DNA of 54,483 bases from the NCBI GenBank assembly GCA_023383795.1, contig JAHDYJ010000018.1:1-54483 (forward strand), written 5' to 3'. The translations under genes and the position numbers were made by a program. The notes under the pieces are model-generated. The model made no database searches and was not told where the DNA came from. It worked only from the letters and a program-made list of their open reading frames with translations. The DNA comes from Burkholderiales bacterium. Lineage in GTDB: Bacteria; Pseudomonadota; Gammaproteobacteria; Burkholderiales; SG8-39. Each line of letters begins with the position of its first letter. Position 1 is the stretch's first letter. Below are positions 34,540-43,497 of the stretch, in pieces.

Positions 34540-34547
34540 GCCGCTGC

Positions 34548-35789
34548 TCAATGCGCGATGTGCGCGAAGAGATCGCGCGCCGACTGGAAGCGCTCCTCCG
34601 GCTGCTTCGCCATCAGCCGGTCGATCAGCGACTGGTAGCCGGCGAGGCGCCCTGGCAGCCGCGGCACCGGCGCATGCACGTGCTGGTAGGCGAGCGCGGA
34701 GGGGTTCTCGCCCTGGTACGGCGTGTCGCCGGTCAGCATCTCGTACAGGATGCAGCCGACGCTGTAGAGGTCGCCGCGCGGATCGTGCGGCTGCCCGAGG
34801 CACTGCTCGGGGCTCATGTAGAGCGGGGTGGCCATCACCATGCCGCGCTGGGTGAGCGTGGACGTGGCGTCGAGCTCGCGCGCGAGGCCGAAGTCGAGGA
34901 TCGCGAGTCGGCCGCTTGCGCGGAACATGATGTTCGCGGGCTTGAGGTCGCGGTGCACGACGCCCGCGGCGTGCACCGCGTCGAGCGCGCGCGCGATCTG
35001 CACCAGGATCTTGAGCGCCGCCATCGAGCTCACGCCGCCCTGGATGCGCACCGTGAGGTCGCCGCCCGGAAAGTACTCCATGGCGAGATACGGGTAGTCG
35101 TCGGTGAACCCCTGGTCGAAGATCATCACGACGTGCTCGTTCTGGATCCGCTGGATCACCTTGTACTCGCGCAGGAAGCGCTGCCGGAAGCTCTCGTCGC
35201 GCCGCAGGCGCGGGTCGAGCACCTTCAGCACGAGCTGCAGGCCGTCCGACTCGCGCTCGGCGAGATAGACCCGCGACATGCCGCCTTCGCCGATGCGGCG
35301 CAGCACGCGGTAGCCGGGCACGTTCACCGGATGTCCGCCGATCGGCTGGCCGATCTCGCTCACCCGCAGCGGCTGGGTGAGGAGCAGCGAATCGACGCCG
35401 CGCGGGCTCGCGCGCGCATCGGCGATCGCCTCGCGGATGGCGGCAGCGAGGCGCTTGCCGGTCAGGTCGGATTTGCGCAGGTAGTCGGCGGCGCCGGCCT
35501 TGATCGCGCGCACCGCGGTCTCCTCGCCGCCGGCGTCCGAGACGATCAGCGTCGGCGGGACGGCGCCCTCCATCTGGAATTCGCGCAGCCAGGCGAGCCC
35601 GTCGGCCTCCGCGCCGGGCGTGTCGTCCAGCACCAGGCAGTCGAAGCGGCCCCAGTCGAATCCGGCGACCGGCCGCCCCTGCACGGCCGGGTCCCACGCT
35701 AGAACCGCCGCCTCGGGCAGCGCCTCGGCGAGCATCCGGCGCGCCTGGTCGCGGAACTCGGCTGAATCGTCGATCAGAAGGACGCGCAT
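34548..35789 (-). CDS. response-regulator receiver / Ser-Thr protein kinase fusion
   Basis: 413 residues. Residues 1-125 form a receiver domain (LLIDDSAEF acidic pair; phospho-acceptor candidate Asp55 or Asp56 in CLVLDDTPG; Lys106 in LRKSD). Residues about 158-413 form a Hanks-type kinase: glycine loop GEGGMSRVY, Lys189, HRDLKPAN (279-286), DFG (299-301), and an APE-like MSPEQ. No TM segment or PASTA repeats, so cytosolic. The order implies that aspartate phosphorylation by a histidine kinase tunes Ser/Thr kinase output. No cognate histidine kinase or phosphatase is adjacent. It lies in a minus-strand group ending in thyA. Confidence 0.92.
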   Translation of the reverse strand: MRVLLIDDSAEFRDQARRMLAEALPEAAVLAWDPAVQGRPVAGFDWGRFDCLVLDDTPGAEADGLAWLREFQMEGAVPPTLIVSDAGGEETAVRAIKAGAADYLRKSDLTGKRLAAAIREAIADARASPRGVDSLLLTQPLRVSEIGQPIGGHPVNVPGYRVLRRIGEGGMSRVYLAERESDGLQLVLKVLDPRLRRDESFRQRFLREYKVIQRIQNEHVVMIFDQGFTDDYPYLAMEYFPGGDLTVRIQGGVSSMAALKILVQIARALDAVHAAGVVHRDLKPANIMFRASGRLAILDFGLARELDATSTLTQRGMVMATPLYMSPEQCLGQPHDPRGDLYSVGCILYEMLTGDTPYQGENPSALAYQHVHAPVPRLPGRLAGYQSLIDRLMAKQPEERFQSARDLFAHIAH

Positions 35790-35832
35790 CTGCGGGGAAG
35801 CGACGGCGGGCCGTCGCGACGATGATAGCCCC

Positions 35833-36246
35833 TTATGCGCCCCGGCGTCCCGGCCGTGATGGCCCGCGCCCGGCCATTCTGCGCGGTGGAATCCATTTCA
35901 GCGTCGCGCCGACCGCGGCGACGAACACGAGGTATGCCGCCGTGAAAACCCATGGCGGGAAATCGTAGTAAAGCAGGCGGCCGAACCAGCGGCCGATGAA
36001 GCTCGGATGCGCCGGCGTGGCCTGCCGCAGGGCGTCCTCCCACACGGTCAGCGGGCAGGCCATTCCGACGACCGACTCGAGCGCGACGAAGCCGATCGCC
36101 GCGAGGTGCAGGTAGCGGAAGAGCGGGTTGCGGATCCAGGACCAGCCGCGCGCCGCGCCGGCGAGGATCAGGACGAACCCGCCGGCGACGAACAGGACGA
36201 ACCCGAAATGGACGACCAGGATCGCGTCGGCGAGGAGGCGGCTCAA
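35833..36246 (-). CDS. DUF2784 family membrane protein
   Basis: 137 residues from a TTG at 36246, which lies 4 bases after the sulfurtransferase stop and starts directly before LLADAILVVHFGFVLFVAGG. Four TM helices with the family pattern: HFGFVLFV, NPLFRYLHLAAIGFVALESVVG, CPLTVWEDALR, and FIGRWFGRLLYYDFPPWVFT. Inner membrane, function unknown. The start codon is tentative, as no ATG occurs at the expected N-terminus. Confidence 0.8.
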   Translation of the reverse strand: MSRLLADAILVVHFGFVLFVAGGFVLILAGAARGWSWIRNPLFRYLHLAAIGFVALESVVGMACPLTVWEDALRQATPAHPSFIGRWFGRLLYYDFPPWVFTAAYLVFVAAVGATLKWIPPRRMAGRGPSRPGRRGA

Positions 36247-36250
36247 CGGG

Positions 36251-37102
36251 TCAGGGCCGCGGGCCGGTGGCGACCGGCCGCGCCGGATCGGCGCACCACT
36301 CGCTCCACGAGCCGGCGTAGAGCCGCGAGCCGGAGAGCCCGGCGATCTCCATCGCGAGCAGGTTGTGGCACGCGGCGACGCCGGATCCGCACGTGTGGAC
36401 GACGCCCTCGGCGCGCCGCTCGCCGAGGACCCGCCGCCAGTGCTCGCGCAGCTCGGCGGCGGGCTTGAACGTGCCGTCCGGCCCGAGAATGGCGCTGTTC
36501 GGCGAGTTGATCGAGCCCGGGATGTGTCCGGCGACCGGATCGAGCGGCTCGGTCGCGCCGACGTACCGCTCGGCGGCACGCGCGTCCACCAGCGTGACGG
36601 CCGGATCGCGCAGGTGCGCTTGCACGAATGCCAGGTCGACGCCGAGCGCGCGCACCGCACCGTCGAACGTCGCCGGCCGCAGGACCGGAACCTCGCTCGT
36701 CTCGGGCCGGTCCTCGCGCAGCCACTTGCCGAAGCCGCCGTCGAGCACCGCGACCGCGTCGTGCCCGACCCAGCGCAGCATCCACCAGAGCCGGGCGGCG
36801 TACGCGCCGCCGTGGGCATCGTACGCGACGACCTGCTTCGCCCGGTCCACGCCGACCGCACCGAGCGTGCGCATGAACGCCGGCGGATCCGGCAGCGGAT
36901 GGCGGCCGTTGCGCCCGTGCGGCGCACCGGACAGGTCCTTGTCGACGTGCAGGAACCGCGCGCCGGGGATGTGCGATTTCGCGTACTCGCGCGGACCGTA
37001 GTCGGGATTCCTGAGATCGTGCCGGCAGTCGACGATCACCCACGCCGGGTCGTCGAGATGCTCGGCGAGGGTCGCGGTGGAGACGATGGTGGTGTAGGGC
37101 AT
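36251..37102 (-). CDS. sseA: thiosulfate/3-mercaptopyruvate sulfurtransferase
   Basis: 283 residues, two rhodanese domains. Domain 1 has VIVDCRHDLRNPDYGPREYA and HIPGARFLH (inactive half). Domain 2 has TLVDARAAERYVG and HIPGSINSPN, and carries the active-site loop VVHTCGSGVAACHNL (catalytic Cys in CGSGVAA, the form typical for 3-mercaptopyruvate-type enzymes). Cytosolic; transfers sulfane sulfur to cyanide or thiols. Start ATG 37102. First gene of a likely operon with DUF2784. Confidence 0.92.
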   Translation of the reverse strand: MPYTTIVSTATLAEHLDDPAWVIVDCRHDLRNPDYGPREYAKSHIPGARFLHVDKDLSGAPHGRNGRHPLPDPPAFMRTLGAVGVDRAKQVVAYDAHGGAYAARLWWMLRWVGHDAVAVLDGGFGKWLREDRPETSEVPVLRPATFDGAVRALGVDLAFVQAHLRDPAVTLVDARAAERYVGATEPLDPVAGHIPGSINSPNSAILGPDGTFKPAAELREHWRRVLGERRAEGVVHTCGSGVAACHNLLAMEIAGLSGSRLYAGSWSEWCADPARPVATGPRP

Positions 37103-37110
37103 TTGTGAAC

Positions 37111-37217
37111 GGGTGATGAGTGATGGGTGATGGGTGATGTGGGCAAAGGCGCGCGAAACCCGGAAAGCCACCGCGCGCGCGAATGCGCGCTCTCGCAACG
37201 CTATCTACTCATCACCC
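37111..37217. repeat. GGGTGATG-type inverted repeat element
   Basis: GGGTGATGAGT (37111-37121) is repeated inverted as ACTCATCACCC (37207-37217). Next to the left arm are tandem TGATGGG units, and next to the right arm CATCCCCCGTTACCCTTCACCC. It fills the 123-base gap between the Rieske oxygenase and sulfurtransferase genes and looks like a member of a dispersed intergenic repeat family. Confidence 0.6.
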
Positions 37218-37225
37218 ATCCCCCG

Positions 37226-38329
37226 TTACCCTTCACCCAGCGCTTTGCGCACGAACTCGTGGAAGTGGACCATGCCGTCCTCGGCCGGCGACTGGTACGG
37301 GCCGCGGTCGTCGGCGCCGCGCGCGTGGAGCGCGCGGCGTCCGCGGTCCATGCGCTCGCAGGCGCCGGCGTCCTCGGCCGCGGTCTCCGCGTAGGCCGCC
37401 TGGTGCGCCTCGACGATCTGCGGCTCGAAGTGGAAGATCTCCTCGGGATAGAAGAAGTCCACCACGTTCGTCGTGTGCGTCGCCGAGCGCGGGACCAGCG
37501 TGCTCACGACCAGCGCCTCCGGGTACCACTCGAGCATCACGTTCGGGTACAGGACGAACCAGAGCGTTCCGTAGCGCGGCGGTTGCCCGCCGCGGTGCTC
37601 GAGCAGGAGCTGCTGATAGCGCGCGTACGCGGGCGTGCCCGGCCGCTGCAGCCCCTCGTAGACGCCCAGCGCCTGGTTCGACCAGCGCTCGCCGAACTCC
37701 CAGCTGAAGTTCGCCGGATCGACGAACCTGGACACTCCGGGGTGCACCGCCTCGACGTGATAGAGCTCGAGGTAGACCTCAAGGAACGTCTTCCAGTTGA
37801 ACGGCAGCTCGTCGACGACCGTGGAGTGGTAGACGTAGCCCGAGTAGTCGAACTCGCGCGCGAGCGTGAACCCGGCGAGATCGGCCGCGACGTCGCGCCG
37901 GCCGGCGAACAGCAGCCCGTGCCAGCTCTGCAGCGGCCACTGCTCGAGATCGCGGCACGGCCGCTCGTCGAAGTGGGGCGCGCCGATCAGCTTGCCGCCG
38001 AGGTCGTACGTCCAGCGGTGCAGCGGGCAGACGATGTTGTGGGCGGCGCCGCGCCCCTCGAGCATCAGCGCCTGGCGGTGGCGGCAGACGTTGGAGAGCA
38101 GGCGCACGCCGTCGGCGGCGCGGGCGAGCAGCTTGCCGTGCCCGGTCCACGCCAGCGTGTGGTAGTCGCCCACCTCCGGCACCATCGCCTCGTGGCCGAC
38201 GTAGCCGGGCGCATCCTCGAAGATCGTCCGCTGCTCGGCGGCGAAGATCTCCGGATCGACGTACCACGCGACCGGGAGCTGCGGCCGGCTCGCGGCCAGC
38301 TCGGCGGCGCTCTTCGGTATGTCTGCCAT
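37226..38329 (-). CDS. Rieske non-heme iron oxygenase, alpha subunit
   Basis: 367 residues. N-terminal Rieske [2Fe-2S] domain with CRHR (about residue 82) and CPLHRW (about residue 101); C-terminal catalytic SRPBCC-like domain with the mononuclear iron site around YLELYHVEAVHPG (two His) and a distal acidic ligand. Resembles choline/carnitine-monooxygenase and other aromatic ring-hydroxylating alpha subunits; the substrate is not predictable. No ferredoxin, reductase or beta-subunit gene is nearby, so electrons must come from elsewhere. ATG 38329 follows GAGGA. Confidence 0.93.
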   Translation of the reverse strand: MADIPKSAAELAASRPQLPVAWYVDPEIFAAEQRTIFEDAPGYVGHEAMVPEVGDYHTLAWTGHGKLLARAADGVRLLSNVCRHRQALMLEGRGAAHNIVCPLHRWTYDLGGKLIGAPHFDERPCRDLEQWPLQSWHGLLFAGRRDVAADLAGFTLAREFDYSGYVYHSTVVDELPFNWKTFLEVYLELYHVEAVHPGVSRFVDPANFSWEFGERWSNQALGVYEGLQRPGTPAYARYQQLLLEHRGGQPPRYGTLWFVLYPNVMLEWYPEALVVSTLVPRSATHTTNVVDFFYPEEIFHFEPQIVEAHQAAYAETAAEDAGACERMDRGRRALHARGADDRGPYQSPAEDGMVHFHEFVRKALGEG

Positions 38330-38343
38330 CTGCCTGGATCCTC

Positions 38344-38368
38344 GCGGCAAGGGATGCGAATTTGCCGC
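38344..38368. promoter_or_regulatory. inverted repeat upstream of the Rieske oxygenase gene
   Basis: GCGGCAA (38344-38350) and TTGCCGC (38362-38368), 11 bases apart, lie 15 bases before the oxygenase ATG. On the minus strand a TATCAT box is just upstream (about 38372-38377). The dyad would overlap the transcription start, as an operator for an unseen regulator. Confidence 0.4.
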
Positions 38369-38536
38369 GCATATGATACCCGCCGGCACCGCAAGTTCCG
38401 TGATCCGTGCCGGGTCGGCCGTGCTGCAGCGAACGGGCGGCACCGCGATTTGACCCAGCGGCGGCCGACGCGGTATTTTTGACCTCTTTCGCCCTTCCGG
38501 CGCGCCGCGCCGCCCGCCAGCCGATCCCGCTCCGCC

Positions 38537-38779
38537 ATGGCCGAACCTCCGCAGAAGGAAGCCTCGCCCACCTTCGAGGGCGCGCTCGCCGAGCTCGAGC
38601 AGATCGTCGCGCGCATGGAATCGGGCGATCTCACGCTGGAGCAGTCCCTCGCGGCGCACCGGCGCGGGCTGGAGCTCGCGCGGTTCTGCCAGGCGGCCCT
38701 CGCCCAGGCGCAGCAGCAGGTGCGGGTGCTGGAGGAAGAAACGCTCAAGGCCCTGCCCGGTGGCGATCAGACGGCCTGA
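38537..38779 (+). CDS. xseB: exodeoxyribonuclease VII small subunit
   Basis: 80 residues, the usual length. Typical sequence FEGALAELEQIVARMESGDL and LEQSLAAHRRGLELARFCQ forms the two-helix hairpin that wraps the XseA large subunit; the enzyme degrades single-stranded DNA into oligonucleotides. It begins the conserved xseB-ispA-dxs gene order. Its end overlaps the ispA start by 20 bases. Confidence 0.97.
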   Translation: MAEPPQKEASPTFEGALAELEQIVARMESGDLTLEQSLAAHRRGLELARFCQAALAQAQQQVRVLEEETLKALPGGDQTA

Positions 38780-39659
38780 GTTCCAGTCGTGGATGGCCGC
38801 CGTGCAGGCCCGCGTCGAGGCGGCGCTCGAGCGCGCCCTGCCGGCGCGGGACCTGCCGCCGGGGCGCCTGCACGAGGCGATGCGCTATGCGGTGCTCGGC
38901 GGGGGGAAGCGGGTGCGCCCGCTGCTCGCTTTCGCCGCCGGCGAGGCCGCCGGCGCCGCGCCGGCGCGGCTCGAGCCGGTGGCGTGCGCGGTGGAGCTGG
39001 TGCACGCCTACTCGCTCGTGCACGACGACCTGCCGTGCATGGACGACGACGTGCTGCGGCGGGGGCGGCCGACCGTGCACGTCGAGTTCGACGAGGCGAC
39101 GGCGCTGCTCGCCGGCGACGCGCTGCAATCGCTCGCGTTCGAGGTGCTGGCGGGCGGGGCGGCGGGCGCCGACGCCGCCGTGCAGGCGGACATGGTCCGC
39201 CTGCTCGCGCAGGCGGCCGGCTCGCGCGGCATGGCCGGCGGCCAGGCGATCGACCTCGCGGCCGTCGGCGGGATGCTCACGCTGCCGGAGCTCGAGTTCA
39301 TGCACATCCTGAAGACCGGGGCGCTGATCCGCGCGTCGGTGAGGCTCGGCGCGCGCTGCGGCGCGCTCGGCGCGGCCGAGCTCGAGCGGCTCGACCACTA
39401 CGCGAAGCTCGTCGGCCTCGCGTTCCAGGTGGTCGACGACGTGCTGGACGCGGAGGCGAGCACCGCGACGCTCGGCAAGACCGCCGGCAAGGACGCCGAG
39501 CAGGGCAAGCCGACCTACGTCTCGCTGCTCGGCGTGGAGCGCGCGCGGGAGCTCGCGGAGGAGCTGCGCCGCGAGGCGCACGAAACGCTCGCCGGCTTCG
39601 GCGGCCGCGGCGACTGCCTGCGTGCGCTCGCGGACTTCATCGTGCTGCGGCGGTTCTGA
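38760..39659 (+). CDS. ispA: farnesyl diphosphate synthase (polyprenyl synthetase)
   Basis: 299 residues from GTG 38760. All-alpha isoprenyl synthase that condenses IPP with DMAPP and GPP to farnesyl diphosphate. Motifs: GGGKRVRPLLAFAAGE, the first aspartate-rich motif HDDLPCMDDD (Asp89/90 onward), KTGALIRASVRLG, and the second aspartate-rich motif FQVVDDVLD. Cytosolic. Overlaps xseB and precedes dxs, so isoprenoid precursor genes are together. Confidence 0.96.
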   Translation: MAIRRPEFQSWMAAVQARVEAALERALPARDLPPGRLHEAMRYAVLGGGKRVRPLLAFAAGEAAGAAPARLEPVACAVELVHAYSLVHDDLPCMDDDVLRRGRPTVHVEFDEATALLAGDALQSLAFEVLAGGAAGADAAVQADMVRLLAQAAGSRGMAGGQAIDLAAVGGMLTLPELEFMHILKTGALIRASVRLGARCGALGAAELERLDHYAKLVGLAFQVVDDVLDAEASTATLGKTAGKDAEQGKPTYVSLLGVERARELAEELRREAHETLAGFGGRGDCLRALADFIVLRRF

Positions 39660-39719
39660 CGGACCCGGCGCGCGCGAGCGTCGCGAGGCGAAAGCCGCGG
39701 CCGTCGCGGGACGAGGCTA

Positions 39720-39841
39720 CGCCGGCGCACTCGAGGAGATGCAGGGGGCTTGCCCCGTGCCCGCGCCGGGGATATACAACGGGACGAGGAAACCGGGAGC
39801 AAGGGACCGGCAGCAGGGGACGGCGAACGGAGGACGGAGGC
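39720..39841. repeat. purine-rich degenerate repeat between ispA and dxs
   Basis: The 282-base ispA-dxs gap contains a purine-rich plus strand with loosely repeated GGGA/ACGG units (about 39785-39841: CCGGGAGC, GGGACCGG, CAGGGGACGG, ACGGAGGACGG). It resembles the AGGGA-type dispersed intergenic repeats of some proteobacteria. No gene or clear promoter was recognised. Confidence 0.4.
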
Positions 39842-39941
39842 GCGGCGACGGGCTCCCCCGCCGCGCGCGTCGTTCCGGCCGGCTGCACGGCCCCGCTTGT
39901 CCGAGGCGGCATGGCTGCAACTTTGGGATAGGTCGGAGAGA

Positions 39942-41864
39942 ATGACTGGCAGGGATCAACTGACCCTCGGCGGCGGCGGCGAGCCGGCGGCGGCGGCGGC
40001 CGGCGGCGACGTGAAGGCGTACGAGCTCCTCAAGACGATCGACGATCCGCGCGCGCTTCGCGCGCTCGACCGGCACGACCTGCACCGTCTCGCCGACGAG
40101 CTGCGCGCGTTCATCCTCGAGTCGGTCAGCCGGACCGGCGGCCACCTGTCGTCGAACCTCGGCACCGTCGAGCTCGCGATCGCGCTGCATTACGTCTTCG
40201 ACACGCCGAAGGACCGCATCGTGTGGGACGTGGGCCACCAGGGGTACCCGCACAAGATCCTGACCGGCCGCCGCGAGGCGATGGACCGGCTGCGCATGTA
40301 CGGCGGCATCTCGGGTTTCCCGCGGCGCGAGGAGAGCGTGTACGACACGTTCGGCACCGCGCACTCGTCGACCTCGATCTCCGCGGCGCTCGGCATGGCC
40401 TGCGCGGCGCGGCTCGCCGGCGAGCGGCGCCATGCGATCGCGGTCATCGGCGACGGTGCGATGTCGGCCGGCATGGCGTTCGAGGCGCTGAACAACGCCG
40501 GCGTCACCGACCTCGATCTGCTGGTGATCCTGAACGACAACGAGATGTCGATCTCGCCGCCGGTCGGGGCGCTGAACCGCTACCTCGCGCGGCTGATCTC
40601 CGGCAGCGTGTTCCAGCGCGCGCGCCGCGCGGGCGAGAAGGTGCTGAAGGCGGTGCCGCCGCTGCTCGAGTTCGCCAAGCGGGTCGAGGAGCACGCGAAG
40701 GGGCTGGTCGTGCCCTCGACGCTCTTCGAGGAGTTCGGCTTCAACTACTTCGGTCCGATCGACGGCCACGACCTGGAGTCGCTCATTCCGACGCTCGCGA
40801 ACCTGAAGCAGCTCGATGGGCCCCGCTTCCTGCACGTGATCACGCGCAAGGGGCAGGGCTACAAGCTCGCCGAGGCCGACCCGGTGCTCTACCACGGCGT
40901 GTCGAAGTTCACGCCCGAATCGGGCATCGCCTCGGGCAAGGGCGGCGGCAAGCTCACCTATACGCAGGTGTTCGGCGACTGGCTGTGCGACATCGCGGCG
41001 CGCGATCCGCGCGTGGTCGGCATCACGCCCGCGATGCGCGAGGGCTCCGGGCTGGTGCGCTTCGCCGCCGAGTACCCGGACCGCTACTTCGACGTCGGCA
41101 TCGCCGAGCAGCACGCGGTCTCGTTCGCCGCGGGCCTCGCGTGCGACGGCGTCAAGCCGGTGGTGGCGATCTACTCGACCTTCCTGCAGCGCGGCTACGA
41201 CCAGCTGATCCACGACGTGTGCATCCAGAACCTGCCGATCCTGTTCGCGCTCGACCGCGCCGGGCTGGTCGGCGCCGACGGCGCCACGCACCACGGCGCC
41301 TTCGACCTCTCGTACCTGCGCTGCCTGCCGAACATGGTCGTGATGACGCCGTCCGACGAGGCCGAGTGCCGGCAGATGCTCTACACCGGCTACACGCTCG
41401 ACGGCCCGTCCGCGGTGCGCTATCCGCGCGGCGCCGGCCCCGGCGCGGCGCCGGCGCCGGAGATGGCCGCGCTGCCGGTCGGCAAGGGCGCGGTGCGTCG
41501 CCGCGGATCCGGCGTGGCGATCCTCGCGTTCGGCACGCCGCTCAAGGCCGCGCTCGAGGCCGGCGAGGCGCTCGATGCGACGGTGGCCGACATGCGCTTC
41601 GTCAAGCCGCTCGACGCCGACCTCGCCGAGGAGCTCGCGCGCGGCCATGCGCTGGTCGTGACGGTCGAGGAGAACGCGGTCATGGGCGGCGCCGGCGGCG
41701 CGGTGGCCGAGGCGCTCGCGGCCCGCGGCGTGACCGTGCCGTTCCTGCATCTCGGCCTGCCCGACCGCTTCATCGACCACGGCGACCAGGCGCAGCAGCT
41801 CGCGCTCGCCGGGCTCGACGCCGCCGGCATCCTCGCGGCGATCCGCGCGCGCCTGCCGGGGTGA
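39942..41864 (+). CDS. dxs: 1-deoxy-D-xylulose-5-phosphate synthase
   Basis: 640 residues. Thiamine-diphosphate enzyme that makes DXP from pyruvate and glyceraldehyde-3-phosphate, the first step of the MEP isoprenoid pathway. Motifs: [38 protein letters not shown], the ThDP signature [18 protein letters not shown], and [12 protein letters not shown] and [12 protein letters not shown] in the pyrimidine-binding half. ATG 39942 follows GGAGAGA; the open frame upstream to 39750 is repeat DNA. Starts with a Gly/Ala-rich extension. Confidence 0.97.
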   Translation: MTGRDQLTLGGGGEPAAAAAGGDVKAYELLKTIDDPRALRALDRHDLHRLADELRAFILESVSRTGGHLSSNLGTVELAIALHYVFDTPKDRIVWDVGHQGYPHKILTGRREAMDRLRMYGGISGFPRREESVYDTFGTAHSSTSISAALGMACAARLAGERRHAIAVIGDGAMSAGMAFEALNNAGVTDLDLLVILNDNEMSISPPVGALNRYLARLISGSVFQRARRAGEKVLKAVPPLLEFAKRVEEHAKGLVVPSTLFEEFGFNYFGPIDGHDLESLIPTLANLKQLDGPRFLHVITRKGQGYKLAEADPVLYHGVSKFTPESGIASGKGGGKLTYTQVFGDWLCDIAARDPRVVGITPAMREGSGLVRFAAEYPDRYFDVGIAEQHAVSFAAGLACDGVKPVVAIYSTFLQRGYDQLIHDVCIQNLPILFALDRAGLVGADGATHHGAFDLSYLRCLPNMVVMTPSDEAECRQMLYTGYTLDGPSAVRYPRGAGPGAAPAPEMAALPVGKGAVRRRGSGVAILAFGTPLKAALEAGEALDATVADMRFVKPLDADLAEELARGHALVVTVEENAVMGGAGGAVAEALAARGVTVPFLHLGLPDRFIDHGDQAQQLALAGLDAAGILAAIRARLPG

Positions 41865-41899
41865 TCGCCGCCGCCGGCCGGGGCGTGGCGGCGCTCTGC

Positions 41900-41905
41900 T
41901 ACAAT
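41900..41905 (+). promoter_or_regulatory. candidate -10 (TACAAT) of folE2
   Basis: TACAAT in the context GCTACAATCGG, 54 bases before the folE2 ATG, matches five of six positions of the sigma-70 -10 consensus. No good -35 is visible in the GC-rich DNA upstream. Confidence 0.45.
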
Positions 41906-41958
41906 CGGGCGAACTTCTCCAGTGAGCGGCCGCGCGCCCGGCGCCCCGCCGTCCGAGC

Positions 41959-42762
41959 ATGAACACCCGAATTCCCCTCACCGCCATGCCTGACGTCCAG
42001 GGCTCCGCGGACACGCGCCGGCTCGCGATCGACAAGGTCGGCATCAAGTCGATCCGCCACCCGGTGCGGGTCGCCGAGCGCGGCGGCGGCGTGCAGCACA
42101 CGGTCGCCACGTTCAGCATGTACGTCGGCCTGCCGCACCACTTCAAGGGCACGCACATGTCGCGCTTCGTCGAGATCCTGAACGCGCACGAGCGCGAGAT
42201 CTCGGTGGAGACCTTCAAGTCCATGCTGCACGAGATGGTGGCGCGGCTGGAGGCCGAGTCCGGCCACATCGAGATGACCTTCCCGTACTTCGTCAACAAG
42301 GCGGCGCCGGTCTCGGGCGTGCAGAGCCTGATGGACTACGACGTGACGTTCACCGGGGCGATCGAGGCCGGCCGGCCGCGCTTCGAGATGACGGTGGTGG
42401 TGCCGGTGCAGAGCCTGTGCCCGTGCTCGAAGGACATCTCGGAGCGCGGCGCGCACAACCAGCGCTCGCACGTCACGATCCGGGCGCGCACGCGCGGCTT
42501 CGTCTGGATCGAGGAGATCGTCGAGTACGCCGAGCGCAACGCCTCGTGCGAGCTGTACGGCCTGCTGAAGCGGCCCGACGAGAAGCACGTCACCGAGCGC
42601 GCCTACGACAACCCGCGGTTCGTCGAGGACATCGTGCGCGACGTCGCCGCGGACCTGAACGCGGACGACCGCATCGAGTGGTACCGGGTCGAATCGGAGA
42701 ATTTCGAGTCGATCCACAACCACTCGGCCTACGCGCTGATCGAGAAGCGGCGCCCCGGATGA
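41959..42762 (+). CDS. folE2: GTP cyclohydrolase FolE2 (type IB)
   Basis: 267 residues. Converts GTP to 7,8-dihydroneopterin triphosphate, the first step of folate synthesis (folA and thyA are also here). Family features: [31 protein letters not shown], the metal-ligand Cys/His region [20 protein letters not shown], and [12 protein letters not shown]. Unlike FolE (IA), this family does not strictly need zinc. Its stop overlaps the next start as ATGA. Confidence 0.97.
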   Translation: MNTRIPLTAMPDVQGSADTRRLAIDKVGIKSIRHPVRVAERGGGVQHTVATFSMYVGLPHHFKGTHMSRFVEILNAHEREISVETFKSMLHEMVARLEAESGHIEMTFPYFVNKAAPVSGVQSLMDYDVTFTGAIEAGRPRFEMTVVVPVQSLCPCSKDISERGAHNQRSHVTIRARTRGFVWIEEIVEYAERNASCELYGLLKRPDEKHVTERAYDNPRFVEDIVRDVAADLNADDRIEWYRVESENFESIHNHSAYALIEKRRPG

Positions 42763-43394
42763 GCCGGCGCGTCGCGCTCGCCGCGGCGCTCGCCCTGGCC
42801 GCGACCCTCGCCCCGCCGGCGTGGGCGGCCACCACCGTGATGGTCATGTCGCTCGCGCCGGGCCGCGCCGACGTGGTCGTGAACGGCACCACGATCCGCA
42901 GCCTGCGCGAAGGGCAGCCCTCGCCCGAGGGCGTGCGCCTGCTCCGCGCGAGCGCGAGCGAGGCGCTGATCGAGGTCGACGGCCGGCAGTACGTCTTCAC
43001 GCTCGGCGGCACCAACGCCCCGAGCACCGCGCTCAAGGCCGACCGCCAGGGCCATTTCTGGACCACCGCCTACGTCAACGGCGCGCCGGTGAGCGCGCTG
43101 ATCGACACCGGCGCGACGCTGGTGACGCTGCCGGCCGAGGAGGCGGGCCGGCTCGGCATCGCCTACGGGCCCGGCCAGCGCATCACGCTGCGCACTGCCG
43201 GCGGCCCGCGCGAAGGCTACCGCGTGACGCTCGCGAGCGTGCGGGTCGGCGACATCACGCTGCACAACGTCGACGGCGTGGTGATGGCGGGCGGCGCGGC
43301 GGGGCTGCCGGCCGCGGTGATCGGCATGAGCTTCCTGAACGGCGTCGAGATGCGGCGGGTCGGGGACACGCTCACGCTCACGCACCGGCGCTGA
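42759..43394 (+). CDS. exported retropepsin-like aspartic protease
   Basis: 211 residues. Signal peptide (residues 1-23, ending AWA), a small N-terminal domain, then a single clan-AA (TIGR02281-like) domain: [20 protein letters not shown] with the active DTGA, and [18 protein letters not shown]. One lobe only, so it should dimerise like retroviral proteases. Periplasmic. Translationally coupled to folE2 by ATGA. A paralogue faces it at 43498. Confidence 0.88.
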   Translation: MSRRVALAAALALAATLAPPAWAATTVMVMSLAPGRADVVVNGTTIRSLREGQPSPEGVRLLRASASEALIEVDGRQYVFTLGGTNAPSTALKADRQGHFWTTAYVNGAPVSALIDTGATLVTLPAEEAGRLGIAYGPGQRITLRTAGGPREGYRVTLASVRVGDITLHNVDGVVMAGGAAGLPAAVIGMSFLNGVEMRRVGDTLTLTHRR

Positions 43395-43424
43395 AGCATG
43401 CGCGCCTTGCGGCGCGGATCGGTG

Positions 43425-43494
43425 GAAGCCATCTCGGAATCGCGGCCGTGCTTCTTCGTCAACCGAAGCGCGGCCGCGATTTTGAGATAGCTTC
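43425..43494. terminator. bidirectional terminator-like inverted repeat
   Basis: Two 24-base arms (43425-43448 and 43471-43494) pair at 21 of 24 positions around a loop that itself contains CTTC/GAAG. They lie between the two convergent retropepsin genes, with short T/A-rich ends. Probably terminates transcription from both sides. Confidence 0.7.
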
Positions 43495-43497
43495 TAG

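Noticed and set aside
34548..35789. PASTA-type PknB kinase
   Set aside because: No transmembrane helix or PASTA repeats; the N-terminal domain is a receiver.
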